From positions 310,001 to 374,000 of the forward strand of contig NZ_NCJH01000007.1 in assembly GCF_002278925.1 (NCBI RefSeq): a stretch of 64,000 bases of DNA, read 5' to 3'. The translations under genes and the position numbers were made by a program. Below the pieces are notes generated by a model. It was not told where the DNA came from. It saw nothing but the letters and a program-made list of their open reading frames with translations, and made no database searches. The stretch comes from Polaromonas sp. 39-63-25 (GTDB lineage: Bacteria > Pseudomonadota > Gammaproteobacteria > Burkholderiales > Burkholderiaceae_C). Every line of letters starts with the position of its first letter. Positions within the stretch are counted from its first letter, which is position 1. Of this stretch, positions 50,651-59,708 are shown piece after piece.

Positions 50651-51206
50651 TGGCTGGGGCGCTGCGGTTCAGGATGAATTCCACAAAGGCCGGCAGGTCG
50701 GTATGGACCAGCGTGCCGGGCGGCAGGCCCTCCGGCAGGCCACCGTCCCGGTGCCTTGCCGATTTTCCGGTCAGCACCAGGTGCGGCTCGCAACCGGCCG
50801 TAGCGCCGGCGAGCAAATCGCGCACCGAGTCGCCGGCCGTCGGCACGCCCTTGAGCGGTATGCCAAAACGCGCGCCTATCTGCTCGAACAATCCGGGCAG
50901 GGGTTTGCGGCAGGTGCAGCTTTCTTCCGGGCTGTGCGGGCAGTAAAACACCGCATCGATGCGCCCCCCCAGCGCCGCGAGCAGCTTGTGCATCTTGGCG
51001 TGCATGGCGTTGAGCGAGGCCACATCAAACAGGCCGCGCCCCAGGCCCGACTGGTTGGAGGCAATCACCACATGCCAGCCGGCGTGGGTCAGCCGCGCAA
51101 TCGCTTCGAGCGAGCCCAGCAAGGGCATCCATTCATCCGGCGTCTTGACGAAATCGTCGCTGTCGCTGTTGATGGTGCCGTCGCGGTCGAGGATGACGAG
51201 TTTCAT
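50613..51206 (-). CDS. gmhB: D-glycero-beta-D-manno-heptose 1,7-bisphosphate 7-phosphatase
   Basis: The 197-residue HAD phosphatase starts MKLVILDRDGTINSDSDDFV and has the four-cysteine/histidine zinc loop YCPHSPEESCTCRKP of GmhB, plus the late motif AGDSVRDLLAG. It removes the 7-phosphate in ADP-heptose synthesis for the LPS core. The C-terminal extension AMKNVAPGADV and the stop codon are supplied by a repeat. The upstream glyS ends 10 nt before its start. Confidence 0.93.
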   Translation of the reverse strand: MKLVILDRDGTINSDSDDFVKTPDEWMPLLGSLEAIARLTHAGWHVVIASNQSGLGRGLFDVASLNAMHAKMHKLLAALGGRIDAVFYCPHSPEESCTCRKPLPGLFEQIGARFGIPLKGVPTAGDSVRDLLAGATAGCEPHLVLTGKSARHRDGGLPEGLPPGTLVHTDLPAFVEFILNRSAPASAMKNVAPGADV

Positions 51207-51216
51207 GACGATTCGC

Positions 51217-53346
51217 CTAGCTGGCGAGTTTGGACAGATCGGCAACGCGGTTCATGGCGTCGTGCAGGCTTTTGAGCAGGCCCTGCCGGTTCAGGCGCAA
51301 GTCCATCTCCTCGGCGTTGACCATCACACCGTCGAAAAACGCATCCACCGGCGCACGCAGCGCGGCCAGCGTCTGCAGCGAGGCGGTGTAGTCGCCAGCT
51401 TCGAACTGGCTGTTGGCCTTGGGTGCCAGCTCTTGCATGGCGGCGTACAAGGCGACTTCAGCGGGCTCCTTGAGCAGCACCTCGCTGACATGGGCATCCA
51501 CGTCCTGGGCCTTCTTGAGGATGTTGCTGATGCGCTTGTTGGCAGCGGCCAGGGCCGGCGCTTCCGGCAATGCGGCGAAGGCGCGCACCGCGGCCAGGCG
51601 CTTGGCGACATCGCCAAGGCGTTGCGGGCGCAGGGCCAGCACGGCTTCGACTTCCTGCGCGCTGAAGCCCTGCTCGCGCAGGGAGCCGGCGAGGCGGTCA
51701 TAGATGAAGTCGGTCAACGCGGCAGAGGCGTTGGTGATCTTGTCCCCAAAGACCGGCGTCGCGTCCTCGACCAGCTCGGCCAGCCCCAGCGGCAGATCTT
51801 TCTCGACCAGCATGCGGATCACGCCCAGGGCGTGGCGCCGCAACGCAAACGGATCCTTGTCACCGGTCGGCAGATTGCCGATGCCGAACATGCCCACCAG
51901 GGTTTCGAGCTTGTCAGCCAGCGCCACCATCACGCCGATGGTGTTGCGCGGCAACTCGTCACCGGCAAAACGTGGCTTGTAGTGGTCCTCGATCGCATCG
52001 GCCACCTCGGCGCTCAAGCCATCGTTGAGCGCGTAATAACGTCCCATGATGCCCTGCAGCTCCGGAAACTCGCCGACCATGTCGGTCACCAGATCGGTCT
52101 TGGCCAGTTCGGCGGCGCGCTGGACGTCGGCCACATTGGCATTCAGCCGGTTGGCAATCGCTTCGGCAATCGTGCGCACGCGTTGGACGCGCTCCCCCTG
52201 CGAGCCCAGCTTGTTGTGATACACCACCTTGTCCAGCCCTGCCACGCGCGAAGCCAGCGTCTTCTTGCGGTCCTGATCGAAAAAGAACTTGGCGTCGGCC
52301 AGGCGCGGCCGCACCACGCGTTCATTGCCGCCGATCACGGCGCTCGCGTCGTCCGGGCTGATGTTGCTGACCACCAGAAACTTGTTGGTGAGCTTGCCCT
52401 TCGCGTCGACCAGCGGGAAGTACTTCTGGTTGGCCTTCATCGTGAGGATCAGGCACTCCTGCGGCACGTCGAGGAACTGGGATTCGAACGCGCACACCAG
52501 CACGTTGGGGTGTTCGACCAGCCCGGTCACCTCGCTCAGCAGGTCCTCGTCCATCAGCACCTCGTAGCCCGGGCCCAGGCGCTCGGCAGCCTGCGCGAGC
52601 TGCTGCACGATGGCAAAGCGGCGGTCGTCAAAGCTGGCGATCACCGCGCCGTCGCTCAGCAGGGTCTGAGCGTACGCGTCGGCATCCTTGATCACCACGG
52701 GCGACACTTTGGCTTCAAAGCGGTGACCCTGCGTGGTGTTGCCCGCCTTCAGGCCCAGCGCCGTGATCGGCACCACGGTGCTGCCGTGCAGCGCCACCAG
52801 GCCATGCGCGGGACGCACGAAGTTCACGCTGCTCCAGCCGGGCAACGCGCAGTCGGTCTCCAGCTGGTAACTCATGACCTTGGGAATCGGCAGCTTCGCA
52901 ATCGCTTCTTCGAGTGCTTTCTGCAGGCCGGTATCGAGCGTTGCGCCCGTCACCAGGCTGTCGTAGAACAAGGCCTCGGCCTTGCCGTCGGGTGCGCGCT
53001 TGAGGGCTGCCACCGCCGCGGCCGGGTCGGACACGTCGGCACCGAGCGCCTGCAGTTTCTTCAGCAAGGCGGGCGTGGCGTTGCCGGAAGCATCCAGCCC
53101 CACCGAGACCGGCATGAGTTTTTGCTGCACCGCCTTGTCAGCGGCCTTGCGCCAGACATGCGTGACGTGCGCAGCCAGGCGGCGCGGCGAGGCGTACGCC
53201 GTCACCACCGAGGTATCGGCGCTGGCCAGGCCCTGGGCCTTGAGCTGCTCGAACAAAACGCCGGCAAAGGCCTCACCGAGTTTTTTGAGCGCCTTGGGCG
53301 GCAGCTCTTCCACAAACAGTTCAACCAGAAGGTTTTGCGTTGTCAT
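51217..53346 (-). CDS. glyS: Glycyl-tRNA synthetase beta subunit
   Basis: The 709-residue beta subunit of the tetrameric bacterial glycyl-tRNA synthetase starts MTTQNLLVELFVEELPPKAL, the conserved N-terminus. It contains PAHGLVALHGSTVVPITALG, an HD-type domain region and a C-terminal anticodon-binding domain ending NRQGLLKSLHDAMNRVADLS. Length is normal (about 700). The start lies 2 nt after the glyQ stop. Confidence 0.95.
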   Translation of the reverse strand: MTTQNLLVELFVEELPPKALKKLGEAFAGVLFEQLKAQGLASADTSVVTAYASPRRLAAHVTHVWRKAADKAVQQKLMPVSVGLDASGNATPALLKKLQALGADVSDPAAAVAALKRAPDGKAEALFYDSLVTGATLDTGLQKALEEAIAKLPIPKVMSYQLETDCALPGWSSVNFVRPAHGLVALHGSTVVPITALGLKAGNTTQGHRFEAKVSPVVIKDADAYAQTLLSDGAVIASFDDRRFAIVQQLAQAAERLGPGYEVLMDEDLLSEVTGLVEHPNVLVCAFESQFLDVPQECLILTMKANQKYFPLVDAKGKLTNKFLVVSNISPDDASAVIGGNERVVRPRLADAKFFFDQDRKKTLASRVAGLDKVVYHNKLGSQGERVQRVRTIAEAIANRLNANVADVQRAAELAKTDLVTDMVGEFPELQGIMGRYYALNDGLSAEVADAIEDHYKPRFAGDELPRNTIGVMVALADKLETLVGMFGIGNLPTGDKDPFALRRHALGVIRMLVEKDLPLGLAELVEDATPVFGDKITNASAALTDFIYDRLAGSLREQGFSAQEVEAVLALRPQRLGDVAKRLAAVRAFAALPEAPALAAANKRISNILKKAQDVDAHVSEVLLKEPAEVALYAAMQELAPKANSQFEAGDYTASLQTLAALRAPVDAFFDGVMVNAEEMDLRLNRQGLLKSLHDAMNRVADLSKLAS

Positions 53347-53348
53347 TT

Positions 53349-54254
53349 TTATGCGGCCTTCTTCGTCATCTGTTCCACCCACTCGCGCGGCGCCATCGGG
53401 AAGCCCAGGCGCTCTCTGGATTCGTAATAACTCTGCGCCACGGAACGCGCCAGGTTGCGGATACGGCCGATGTAGGCAGCACGTTCGGTCACGCTGATGG
53501 CGCCGCGCGCGTCCAGCAGGTTGAAGCTGTGCGCGGCCTTGAGCACCTGCTCGTAGGCCGGCAGCGCCAACTGCACCTCGATCAGGTGTTTGGCCTGCTT
53601 TTCATATGCGGTGAAGGCGGTGAACAGGAAGTCGGCGTCGCTGTGTTCGAAGTTGTAGGCCGACTGTTCCTTTTCGTTTTGCAGGTAGACGTCACCGTAA
53701 CTCATGCTGTCTGTCCACTGCAGGTTGTAGACGTTGTCCACCCCCTGCAGGTACATGGCCAGCCGCTCCAGGCCGTAGGTGATCTCGCCGGTGATGGGCT
53801 TGCAGTCGATGCCGCCGACCTGCTGGAAGTAGGTGAACTGCGTCACTTCCATGCCGTTGAGCCAGACCTCCCAGCCCAGGCCCCAGGCGCCCAGCGTCGG
53901 GTTCTCCCAGTCGTCTTCCACGAAGCGGATGTCGTTTTTCTTCAGGTCAAACCCCAGCGCCTCGAGCGAGCCGAGGTAAAGCTCCAGGATGTTGCTGGGC
54001 GCGGGCTTGAGCACGACCTGGTACTGGTAGTAATGCTGCAGGCGGTTCGGATTCTCGCCGTAACGGCCGTCTTTCGGGCGGCGGCTCGGCTGCACGTAGG
54101 CGGCCTTCCAGGGCTCCGGACCCAGCGCTCTTAAAAACGTAGCAGTGTGCGACGTTCCGGCGCCCACTTCCATGTCATAGGGCTGCAACAAGGCGCAGCC
54201 CTGGGCATCCCAGTAGGACTGGAGCTTCAAGATGATTTGCTGAAAGGTCAACAT
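53349..54254 (-). CDS. glyQ: Glycyl-tRNA synthetase alpha subunit
   Basis: The 301-residue catalytic alpha subunit begins [20 protein letters not shown] and carries [40 protein letters not shown] and the class II motif 3 region [18 protein letters not shown]. It activates glycine together with GlyS. It is first of the glyQ-glyS-gmhB-plsC run. Confidence 0.95.
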   Translation of the reverse strand: MLTFQQIILKLQSYWDAQGCALLQPYDMEVGAGTSHTATFLRALGPEPWKAAYVQPSRRPKDGRYGENPNRLQHYYQYQVVLKPAPSNILELYLGSLEALGFDLKKNDIRFVEDDWENPTLGAWGLGWEVWLNGMEVTQFTYFQQVGGIDCKPITGEITYGLERLAMYLQGVDNVYNLQWTDSMSYGDVYLQNEKEQSAYNFEHSDADFLFTAFTAYEKQAKHLIEVQLALPAYEQVLKAAHSFNLLDARGAISVTERAAYIGRIRNLARSVAQSYYESRERLGFPMAPREWVEQMTKKAA

Positions 54255-54372
54255 AAATAGGGTGTGCGGCGACGCAGGGCCGGATGGGAAAGACAAAGCG
54301 GGCCTGAACCCGCGAAAACCCTTGATTTTACGGAGCTTTCACCGGGTTACCCTCAGACGCAAGGAAAGTGTC

Positions 54373-55248
54373 ATGACAACCCAACAATTGATTTTGAGCC
54401 TGGTGCTGGCCACCATGGTGCTTTCGGTCGCGCTGGAACTCAAGGTGAGCGACTTCAGGCGCGTCGCGCAAACGCCCAAAGCGGTGGTCTGCGGGCTGAT
54501 CCCGCAGTTCATCCTGCTGCCCGTGGGCACCTGGCTGGCTACCCTGGCGCTGGACCTGCCGCCCAACGTCGAGGCCGCGATGATCCTGGTGGCGGCCTGT
54601 CCCGGCGGCAGCCTGAGCAACGTGGTCACCCACCTGGGCCGCGGCAACACGGCGCTGTCGGTCAGCGTGTCGGCCGTGGCCAGCATCATTGCGCTGGTTG
54701 CCACACCGTTCAACTTCAGCTGGATGGTGGCGGCCAACCCGGCCACGGCCGGCTGGCTCAAGACACTGGACATCGACCCCTCGGGCATCTGGATCAGCCT
54801 CTTTCTGCTGCTGGCCCTGCCCATGGCGCTGGGCCTGCTGTTCTCGCACCAGTTGCCGGCGCTGACGGCGCGCATCCGCAAACCACTGGGCAACTTTTCG
54901 CTGCTGGCACTGCTGGCTTTCATCGTGCTGGGGCTGATCAAGGAGCGCCAGCTGCTGACGCTGGGCCTGCTGCCCATGCTGGGCATCGTGATCGCGCACA
55001 ATGCCAGCGGCCTGTTTTTCGGCTGGGTCACCAGCAAGGCCATGGGCGTGAGCGAACGCGACCGCCGCGCCGTGATGATCGAGGGCGGCATGCAGAACTC
55101 GGGCCTGGCCCTGGGCATCATTGCCGTGCAGTTCAACTCGGACCTCGGCATGGTCATCATCGCCAGCCTGTGGGGCATGTGGCACATCGTCAGCGGCCTG
55201 TCGCTGGCTTACTTCTGGAGAAAAAAAGATGCTCGACTTGCTTTTTAA
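54373..55248 (+). CDS. Bile acid:sodium symporter family (BASS) transporter
   Basis: The 291-residue protein has about nine to ten membrane segments (ILSLVLATMVLSVALELKVS; AAMILVAACPGGSLSNVVTH) and the BASS motif CPGGSLSNV with the later GGMQNSGLALGIIAV, which shape the sodium sites. It imports an organic anion with sodium. The start MTTQQLILS is supported by GGAAAGTGTC. Its last 20 bases overlap the start of the amidohydrolase gene, so transport and hydrolysis are probably coupled. Confidence 0.87.
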   Translation: MTTQQLILSLVLATMVLSVALELKVSDFRRVAQTPKAVVCGLIPQFILLPVGTWLATLALDLPPNVEAAMILVAACPGGSLSNVVTHLGRGNTALSVSVSAVASIIALVATPFNFSWMVAANPATAGWLKTLDIDPSGIWISLFLLLALPMALGLLFSHQLPALTARIRKPLGNFSLLALLAFIVLGLIKERQLLTLGLLPMLGIVIAHNASGLFFGWVTSKAMGVSERDRRAVMIEGGMQNSGLALGIIAVQFNSDLGMVIIASLWGMWHIVSGLSLAYFWRKKDARLAF

Positions 55249-56989
55249 AGGCGGCACCGTGGTCGACGGCAGCGGCGCCGCGCCGTTTGTGGCCGACGTC
55301 GGCGTGCAGGACGGCCGTATCGTGGAGATCGGCCGCATCACGGCGGCCGCGCGCGACACCGTGGACGCCAGCGGCGCCTGGGTCATGCCCGGTTTTGTGG
55401 ACATCCACACCCACTACGACGGACAGGCCACCTGGGACGAGACCTTCAGCCCCAGCATCCACCACGGCGTGACGACCGTGGTCATGGGCAACTGCGGCGT
55501 CGGCTTCGCGCCGCTGCGGCCCGGCAGCGAGGACCGCCTGATCAAGCTGATGGAGGGCGTGGAAGACATCCCCGGCGTGGCCCTGACCGAAGGCGTGAAA
55601 TTTTCATGGGAGAGTTTTGGCGACTACATGAACGCGCTCGATGCCATGCCACACAGCCTGGACTTCATGACCATGGTGCCGCACGACCCGCTGCGCATGC
55701 TGGTGATGGGCGAACGCGCCGAGGCGCGCGAAGCCGCCAGCGCGCAGGACATTGGCGCCATGCGCGAGCACCTGCGCACGGCACTGGCGGCCGGGGCGGT
55801 GGGCTTTTCCACCGGCCGTTCGGACAACCACCGCACGGCCGAGGGGCATGACACGCCGGCCTCGATCGCCAGCGCGGCCGAGCTGACCGGCATTGCCCGC
55901 GCCTTTGACGGCCTGAGCCACGGCGTGGTGCAGGTGGTCAGCGATTTCGACCTGATGCAGGGGCCGCAGAACTTCGATGCCGAGTTCGACCTGGTCGAGC
56001 AGCTGGCGGCGGCCAGCGGGCGGCCGCTGTCCATGAGCTGGCTGCAGCGCGACCCGGGCGGCGAGCAGTACCTGGCCATGCAGGCCCGCGTGGAAGCGGC
56101 CGTGGCGCGCGGCCTGCCGCTGTACCTGCAGACCGCGGCGCGCGGCATCGGCGTCATCAACGGGCTGGACGCGAGTTTTCACCCTTTCATGGGCTTTCCG
56201 GGGTACAAGGAAATTGCTACGCTTTCTGTAGCGGACCGCGCAGCAGCGATGCGGGCACCAGACAGAAAAGCCCGCATACTGGGCGAGAAGTCGGAGCGCC
56301 TGGCGGGCGACGGCACGCCGATTCCGCCGCTGGTGGACATGCTGCTCGCGCGTATTGAAATGATCGCCGGACGCATGTTCCCGCTGGACGCCACGCTCAA
56401 CTATGAACCCAACGTGATGCAGAGCTTTCTGGTCCGCGCCAAACAGCGGGGCATCACCGCGCTGGAGGCGCTGTACGACTACTTCAGCGAAGGCGACGGC
56501 GGCAACCTGGTGTACTTTCCGATCTTCAACTACAACCAGGGTTCACTCGACACCGTGCGCCAGATGCTGGGCCACCCGCGCGCGCTGTTCGGCCTGGGCG
56601 ACGCCGGCGCACATGTGGGCACCGTCTGCGACGCGAGTTTTTCCACTTTCATGCTCACGCACTGGGTGCAGGGCCGCGCGCAGGACCGCCTGCCGCTGGA
56701 ACAGGCGGTGGAAATGATGAGCTCGCGCAATGCGCGTTACCTGGGGCTGAGCGACCGCGGGCGGCTGGCGGTCGGCCTGCGTGCCGACATCAACGTCATC
56801 GACCCCGCGCGATTAAGCGTCGGCCTGCCGCAGCTGGTACGCGACCTGCCCGCCGGCGGCAAGCGTTTTCTGCAAAAGGCGCAGGGTTACATCGGCACCT
56901 GGGTCGCGGGCCAGTGTGTGGCCCGCGAAGGTGAGGTCACGGCCGCACGGCCGGGCCGGCTCGTGCGTTCAGGCCAGCAAGCGGCCTGA
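55229..56989 (+). CDS. N-acyl-D-amino-acid deacylase-type amidohydrolase
   Basis: The 586-residue amidohydrolase begins [20 protein letters not shown] and has the metal site [34 protein letters not shown] (with the cysteine of D-aminoacylases), [16 protein letters not shown] and [20 protein letters not shown]. It removes the acyl group from N-acyl-D-amino acids or hydrolyses related cyclic amides. It overlaps the symporter stop by 20 nt. Its last 21 bases overlap the 3' end of lnt on the other strand. Confidence 0.87.
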   Translation: MLDLLFKGGTVVDGSGAAPFVADVGVQDGRIVEIGRITAAARDTVDASGAWVMPGFVDIHTHYDGQATWDETFSPSIHHGVTTVVMGNCGVGFAPLRPGSEDRLIKLMEGVEDIPGVALTEGVKFSWESFGDYMNALDAMPHSLDFMTMVPHDPLRMLVMGERAEAREAASAQDIGAMREHLRTALAAGAVGFSTGRSDNHRTAEGHDTPASIASAAELTGIARAFDGLSHGVVQVVSDFDLMQGPQNFDAEFDLVEQLAAASGRPLSMSWLQRDPGGEQYLAMQARVEAAVARGLPLYLQTAARGIGVINGLDASFHPFMGFPGYKEIATLSVADRAAAMRAPDRKARILGEKSERLAGDGTPIPPLVDMLLARIEMIAGRMFPLDATLNYEPNVMQSFLVRAKQRGITALEALYDYFSEGDGGNLVYFPIFNYNQGSLDTVRQMLGHPRALFGLGDAGAHVGTVCDASFSTFMLTHWVQGRAQDRLPLEQAVEMMSSRNARYLGLSDRGRLAVGLRADINVIDPARLSVGLPQLVRDLPAGGKRFLQKAQGYIGTWVAGQCVAREGEVTAARPGRLVRSGQQAA

Positions 56990-58597
56990 ACGCAAGCGAA
57001 AAGCCAGCGCCAGTCCCGCGACACCCAGGCCCAGCGCCCACCATGGCCACAGGCCGTAACGCGACACCCACCAGGCGTAAGGCGTGATGCCGTTGCGGCC
57101 TTCCACCTCGCCCACCAGTGCGCCGCGCGTGTGGCGCGGCAGTTCGTGGGTGACCTTGCCGCGGTGGTCGATGATGACCGTGGCGCCGGTGTTGGTGGCG
57201 CGCAGCATGGGCCGCTCGAACTCCAGCGCCCGCATGCGCGAGATGGCCAGGTGCTGGTCGATGGCAATCGTGTTGCCGAACCAGCCTATGTTGCTGAGGT
57301 TGACGAGCACCGTGGGTGCCGTGGCAACGTTGGTGAAACTGGCGCCCAGCTCTTCTCCAAACAGGTCTTCGTAGCAGATGTTGGGCGCCAGCCGCTGGCC
57401 CTGCCAGTCAAACGAAGGCTGGCCCAGCGGACCGCGCTTGAAGTCGCCGAGCGGGATGTTCATGAGGTTGATGAACCAGCGAAAACCCGGTGGGACGAAC
57501 TCGCCAAACGGGACCAGGTGGTGCTTGTCGAAACGGAAAGCCTGGGCCTGGCCGGGCTTGAGCCCCACCGCCGAATTGGCGTAACCCGCGCTGTAGCTGC
57601 CCAGCGGAATGCCGATCAGCGCCGCCTGCTGCCCCGAGGCAAAACGCGCCTGCACGGCGCTCCAGTAACCTTCGGGCAGTTGCTGCGGCAGCAGCGGAAG
57701 GGAAGTTTCCGGCGCCACCACCAACGCGGTTTTGGCGCCCTGCAGTTGCTCGCCGTACCAGCGCAGCGCCGTCGGCAGGCCGGTCCCGGGCTGGAATTTT
57801 TCGTCCTGGGCAATGTTGCCCTGCAGCAGCGTCACCTGCAGGCTGCCGGCCGGGGTGGAGGTCTGCTTTCCCGCCGCCAGCGCCCCTGCCACGATCAGCG
57901 CCGCCAGTACCGGGAACATGACCAGCTGGCGCCGTGACCGGCCCAGGCCGGCCAGGCTGGCGGCCAAAAAAGCCGCCAGGAAGGTGATGCCGTGCACCCC
58001 GATCCACCGCGCATATCCGTCCATCCAGCCGTCCAGGTGCGCGTAGCCGGCCGCGCCCCACGGAAAGCCGGTGAAAAACTCCACCCGGGCCAGCTCGGCC
58101 AGCAGCCAGAGTGCCGCAAAAACAATCGCCCGGCGTGTTCGTCCGGCAGGGGCCAGGGTGACATAGGCCGCGCAGGCCACCGCGTAATAGGTGGCCAGAA
58201 AAGTCGCCAGACCCACCACTGCCAGCACCGTCAGCGGCGCGGCCAGCCCGCCGTACACATGCAGCGAGATGAACAGCCACCAGAAGATACCGCATAGCCA
58301 GGCGCTGCCAAACAGCCAGCCCAGCAGCAGCCCCTGCTTGAAGCGGGTGCAGCGGTCCAGCGACCGGGCAAGCGCAGCCAGGGCCAGCAGTTGCAGCCAC
58401 CAGACCGGCTGGCCCTGCGCCAACCCGGAGGAAAAAGGCCACGCAACGCTCAAGGCATGGGCGCATCCAGCTATTAAAACAATAGCAACATCAAGAAAGG
58501 AAAGCCCCTTGCGCGGCTCCGGGTGCCCGATATGCTCCAGCAGGGCCGGCAACGTGGGCAGCGCCGACATCATGCTGTGGATCGAATTCCGTGCCAT
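56969..58597 (-). CDS. lnt: Apolipoprotein N-acyltransferase
   Basis: The up to 542-residue inner-membrane enzyme adds the third acyl chain to lipoproteins. It has about seven membrane segments and a nitrilase-fold periplasmic domain with the catalytic glutamate in VVAPETSLPLLPQ, the lysine in FRFDKHHLVPFGEFVPPG and the cysteine in APNICYEDLFGEELG. The start is uncertain: MARNSIH, or MMSALPT eight codons further in. The first membrane segment, VAIVLIAGCAHAL, is encoded by a family C repeat. It follows corC, as in many proteobacteria. Confidence 0.92.
   Translation of the reverse strand: MARNSIHSMMSALPTLPALLEHIGHPEPRKGLSFLDVAIVLIAGCAHALSVAWPFSSGLAQGQPVWWLQLLALAALARSLDRCTRFKQGLLLGWLFGSAWLCGIFWWLFISLHVYGGLAAPLTVLAVVGLATFLATYYAVACAAYVTLAPAGRTRRAIVFAALWLLAELARVEFFTGFPWGAAGYAHLDGWMDGYARWIGVHGITFLAAFLAASLAGLGRSRRQLVMFPVLAALIVAGALAAGKQTSTPAGSLQVTLLQGNIAQDEKFQPGTGLPTALRWYGEQLQGAKTALVVAPETSLPLLPQQLPEGYWSAVQARFASGQQAALIGIPLGSYSAGYANSAVGLKPGQAQAFRFDKHHLVPFGEFVPPGFRWFINLMNIPLGDFKRGPLGQPSFDWQGQRLAPNICYEDLFGEELGASFTNVATAPTVLVNLSNIGWFGNTIAIDQHLAISRMRALEFERPMLRATNTGATVIIDHRGKVTHELPRHTRGALVGEVEGRNGITPYAWWVSRYGLWPWWALGLGVAGLALAFRLRSGRLLA
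58453..58488 (-). repeat. Interspersed repeat family C, inside lnt
   Basis: On the minus strand TTGCTATTGTTTTAATAGCT followed by GGATGCGCCCATGCC. It encodes the first membrane segment of Lnt. Confidence 0.65.
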
Positions 58598-58621
58598 CCG
58601 CTGCTTTTTGTCCGCTGCGCC

Positions 58622-59506
58622 TCAGGTGCCCGTGGCGACGGGAGACACCTTGAACCAGCGCACGGCGCCCCCTTTGGTGTGCAGCACGGTGAACTGCAGG
58701 CCGGCCAGCGCGTAGAGTTCGCCGCGTTTGGGCACATGGCCCATCTCGTGGGCGACCAGGCCGCCTATGGTTTCGAAGTCGGTTTCGGGCAGCAGCACGC
58801 CGAAGGCCTCGTTGACCCGCTCGATCGAGGTGTCCCCGCTGACGCGGTAGCTGTGGTCGGTCAGGCCGAAGATGTCGCCCTCGTCCTCGGCGATGTCGAA
58901 CTCGTCCTCGATCTCGCCGACGATCTGCTCGAGTACGTCTTCAATCGTGATGAGGCCAGCGACACGGCCGAACTCGTCGATGACGATGGCCAGGTGGTTG
59001 CGGTTGCCGCGGAATTCGCGCAGCAGGTCGTTCAGGCCCTTGCTCTCGGGCACAAATACCGCCGGGCGCAGCAGCGCGCGGATGTTGAGCTCGGGCGCAC
59101 GCTGCAGCTTGAGCAGATCCTTGGCCATCAGGATGCCAATGATGTTTTCTTTTTCGTCTTCGTAAACGGGAAAACGCGAGTGCGCGGTGTCGATCACCAG
59201 GTGCAGCAACTCGTCGAAGGGGGCGTCGATGTTGATGACGTCCATGCGGGGCGTTGCCACCATCACGTCGCCGGCCGTCATGTCGGCCATGCGGATCACG
59301 CCTTCGAGCATCTCCCGGCTTTGCGCGCCGATGACATCGTTGTCCTGCGCCTCGACCAGGGTTTCAATCAGCTCGTCTTTGGAATCGGGCCCGGGGTGAA
59401 GCATTTCCGCCAGCTTCTGGAGGAAGCCGCGCTTGTCTTCGGACTTGGGCGGTCTACTGGGGGGGAAGTCGGACACGGAGGTGTGCGGTAGTTGGCAAGT
59501 TGCCAA
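58622..59506 (-). CDS. corC: CorC/HlyC-type CBS-domain protein
   Basis: The 294-residue protein has a CBS pair (MTAGDVMVATPRMDVINIDA; RFPVYEDEKENIIGILMAKD; HLAIVIDEFGRVAGLITIED) and a CorC_HlyC domain at the C-terminus (YRVSGDTSIERVNEAFGVLL). It lacks the DUF21 membrane part, as in E. coli YbeX/CorC. It is linked to magnesium/cobalt efflux and ribosome/RNA homeostasis. It precedes lnt by 24 nt in one operon. Confidence 0.92.
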   Translation of the reverse strand: MATCQLPHTSVSDFPPSRPPKSEDKRGFLQKLAEMLHPGPDSKDELIETLVEAQDNDVIGAQSREMLEGVIRMADMTAGDVMVATPRMDVINIDAPFDELLHLVIDTAHSRFPVYEDEKENIIGILMAKDLLKLQRAPELNIRALLRPAVFVPESKGLNDLLREFRGNRNHLAIVIDEFGRVAGLITIEDVLEQIVGEIEDEFDIAEDEGDIFGLTDHSYRVSGDTSIERVNEAFGVLLPETDFETIGGLVAHEMGHVPKRGELYALAGLQFTVLHTKGGAVRWFKVSPVATGT

Positions 59507-59550
59507 GGATAACGTACTTCGATCAGGCGCAGCAGCCGCTCGGGGGCATC

Positions 59551-59570
59551 TTTCGACAGGCTCAGGACGA
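59551..59570. repeat. Partial TTCGACAGGCTCAGG repeat
   Basis: TTTCGACAGGCTCAGGACGA matches the core of the element at 30162-30188. Confidence 0.5.
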
Positions 59571-59608
59571 TGGGATAAGAAGTGAGCGACGGTTCGGGCT
59601 CTTAAGTC

Positions 59609-59700
59609 AAGCAGGGGCCGCGGGGCCGGCTTTGCCGGCCCGCAGGCGCAGCGGCCCCCTCGGGGGCAGGGAGCGACACGAAGTGCGCGACCGTGGGGGT
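59609..59700. repeat. Interspersed repeat family A, full-length copy
   Basis: AAGCAGGGGCCGCGGGGCCG, GCTTTGCCGGCCCGC, then CCCCCTCGGGGGCAGGGAG and ACCGTGGGGGT. The first half forms a GCCGGC-TTT-GCCGGC-type hairpin. It ends 8 nt from the sulfatase stop codon. Confidence 0.8.
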
Positions 59701-59708
59701 CGGCATAT

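Noticed and set aside
50959-53427. An 822-codon plus-strand open frame opposite gmhB and glyS
   Set aside because: It spans two real minus-strand genes and has shadow composition with no recognisable domain.
56212-56270. A further family C repeat inside the amidohydrolase gene
   Set aside because: GCTACGCTTTCTGTAGC fits the first part of the pattern, but the encoded residues look like normal family sequence and the rest of the element is poor.
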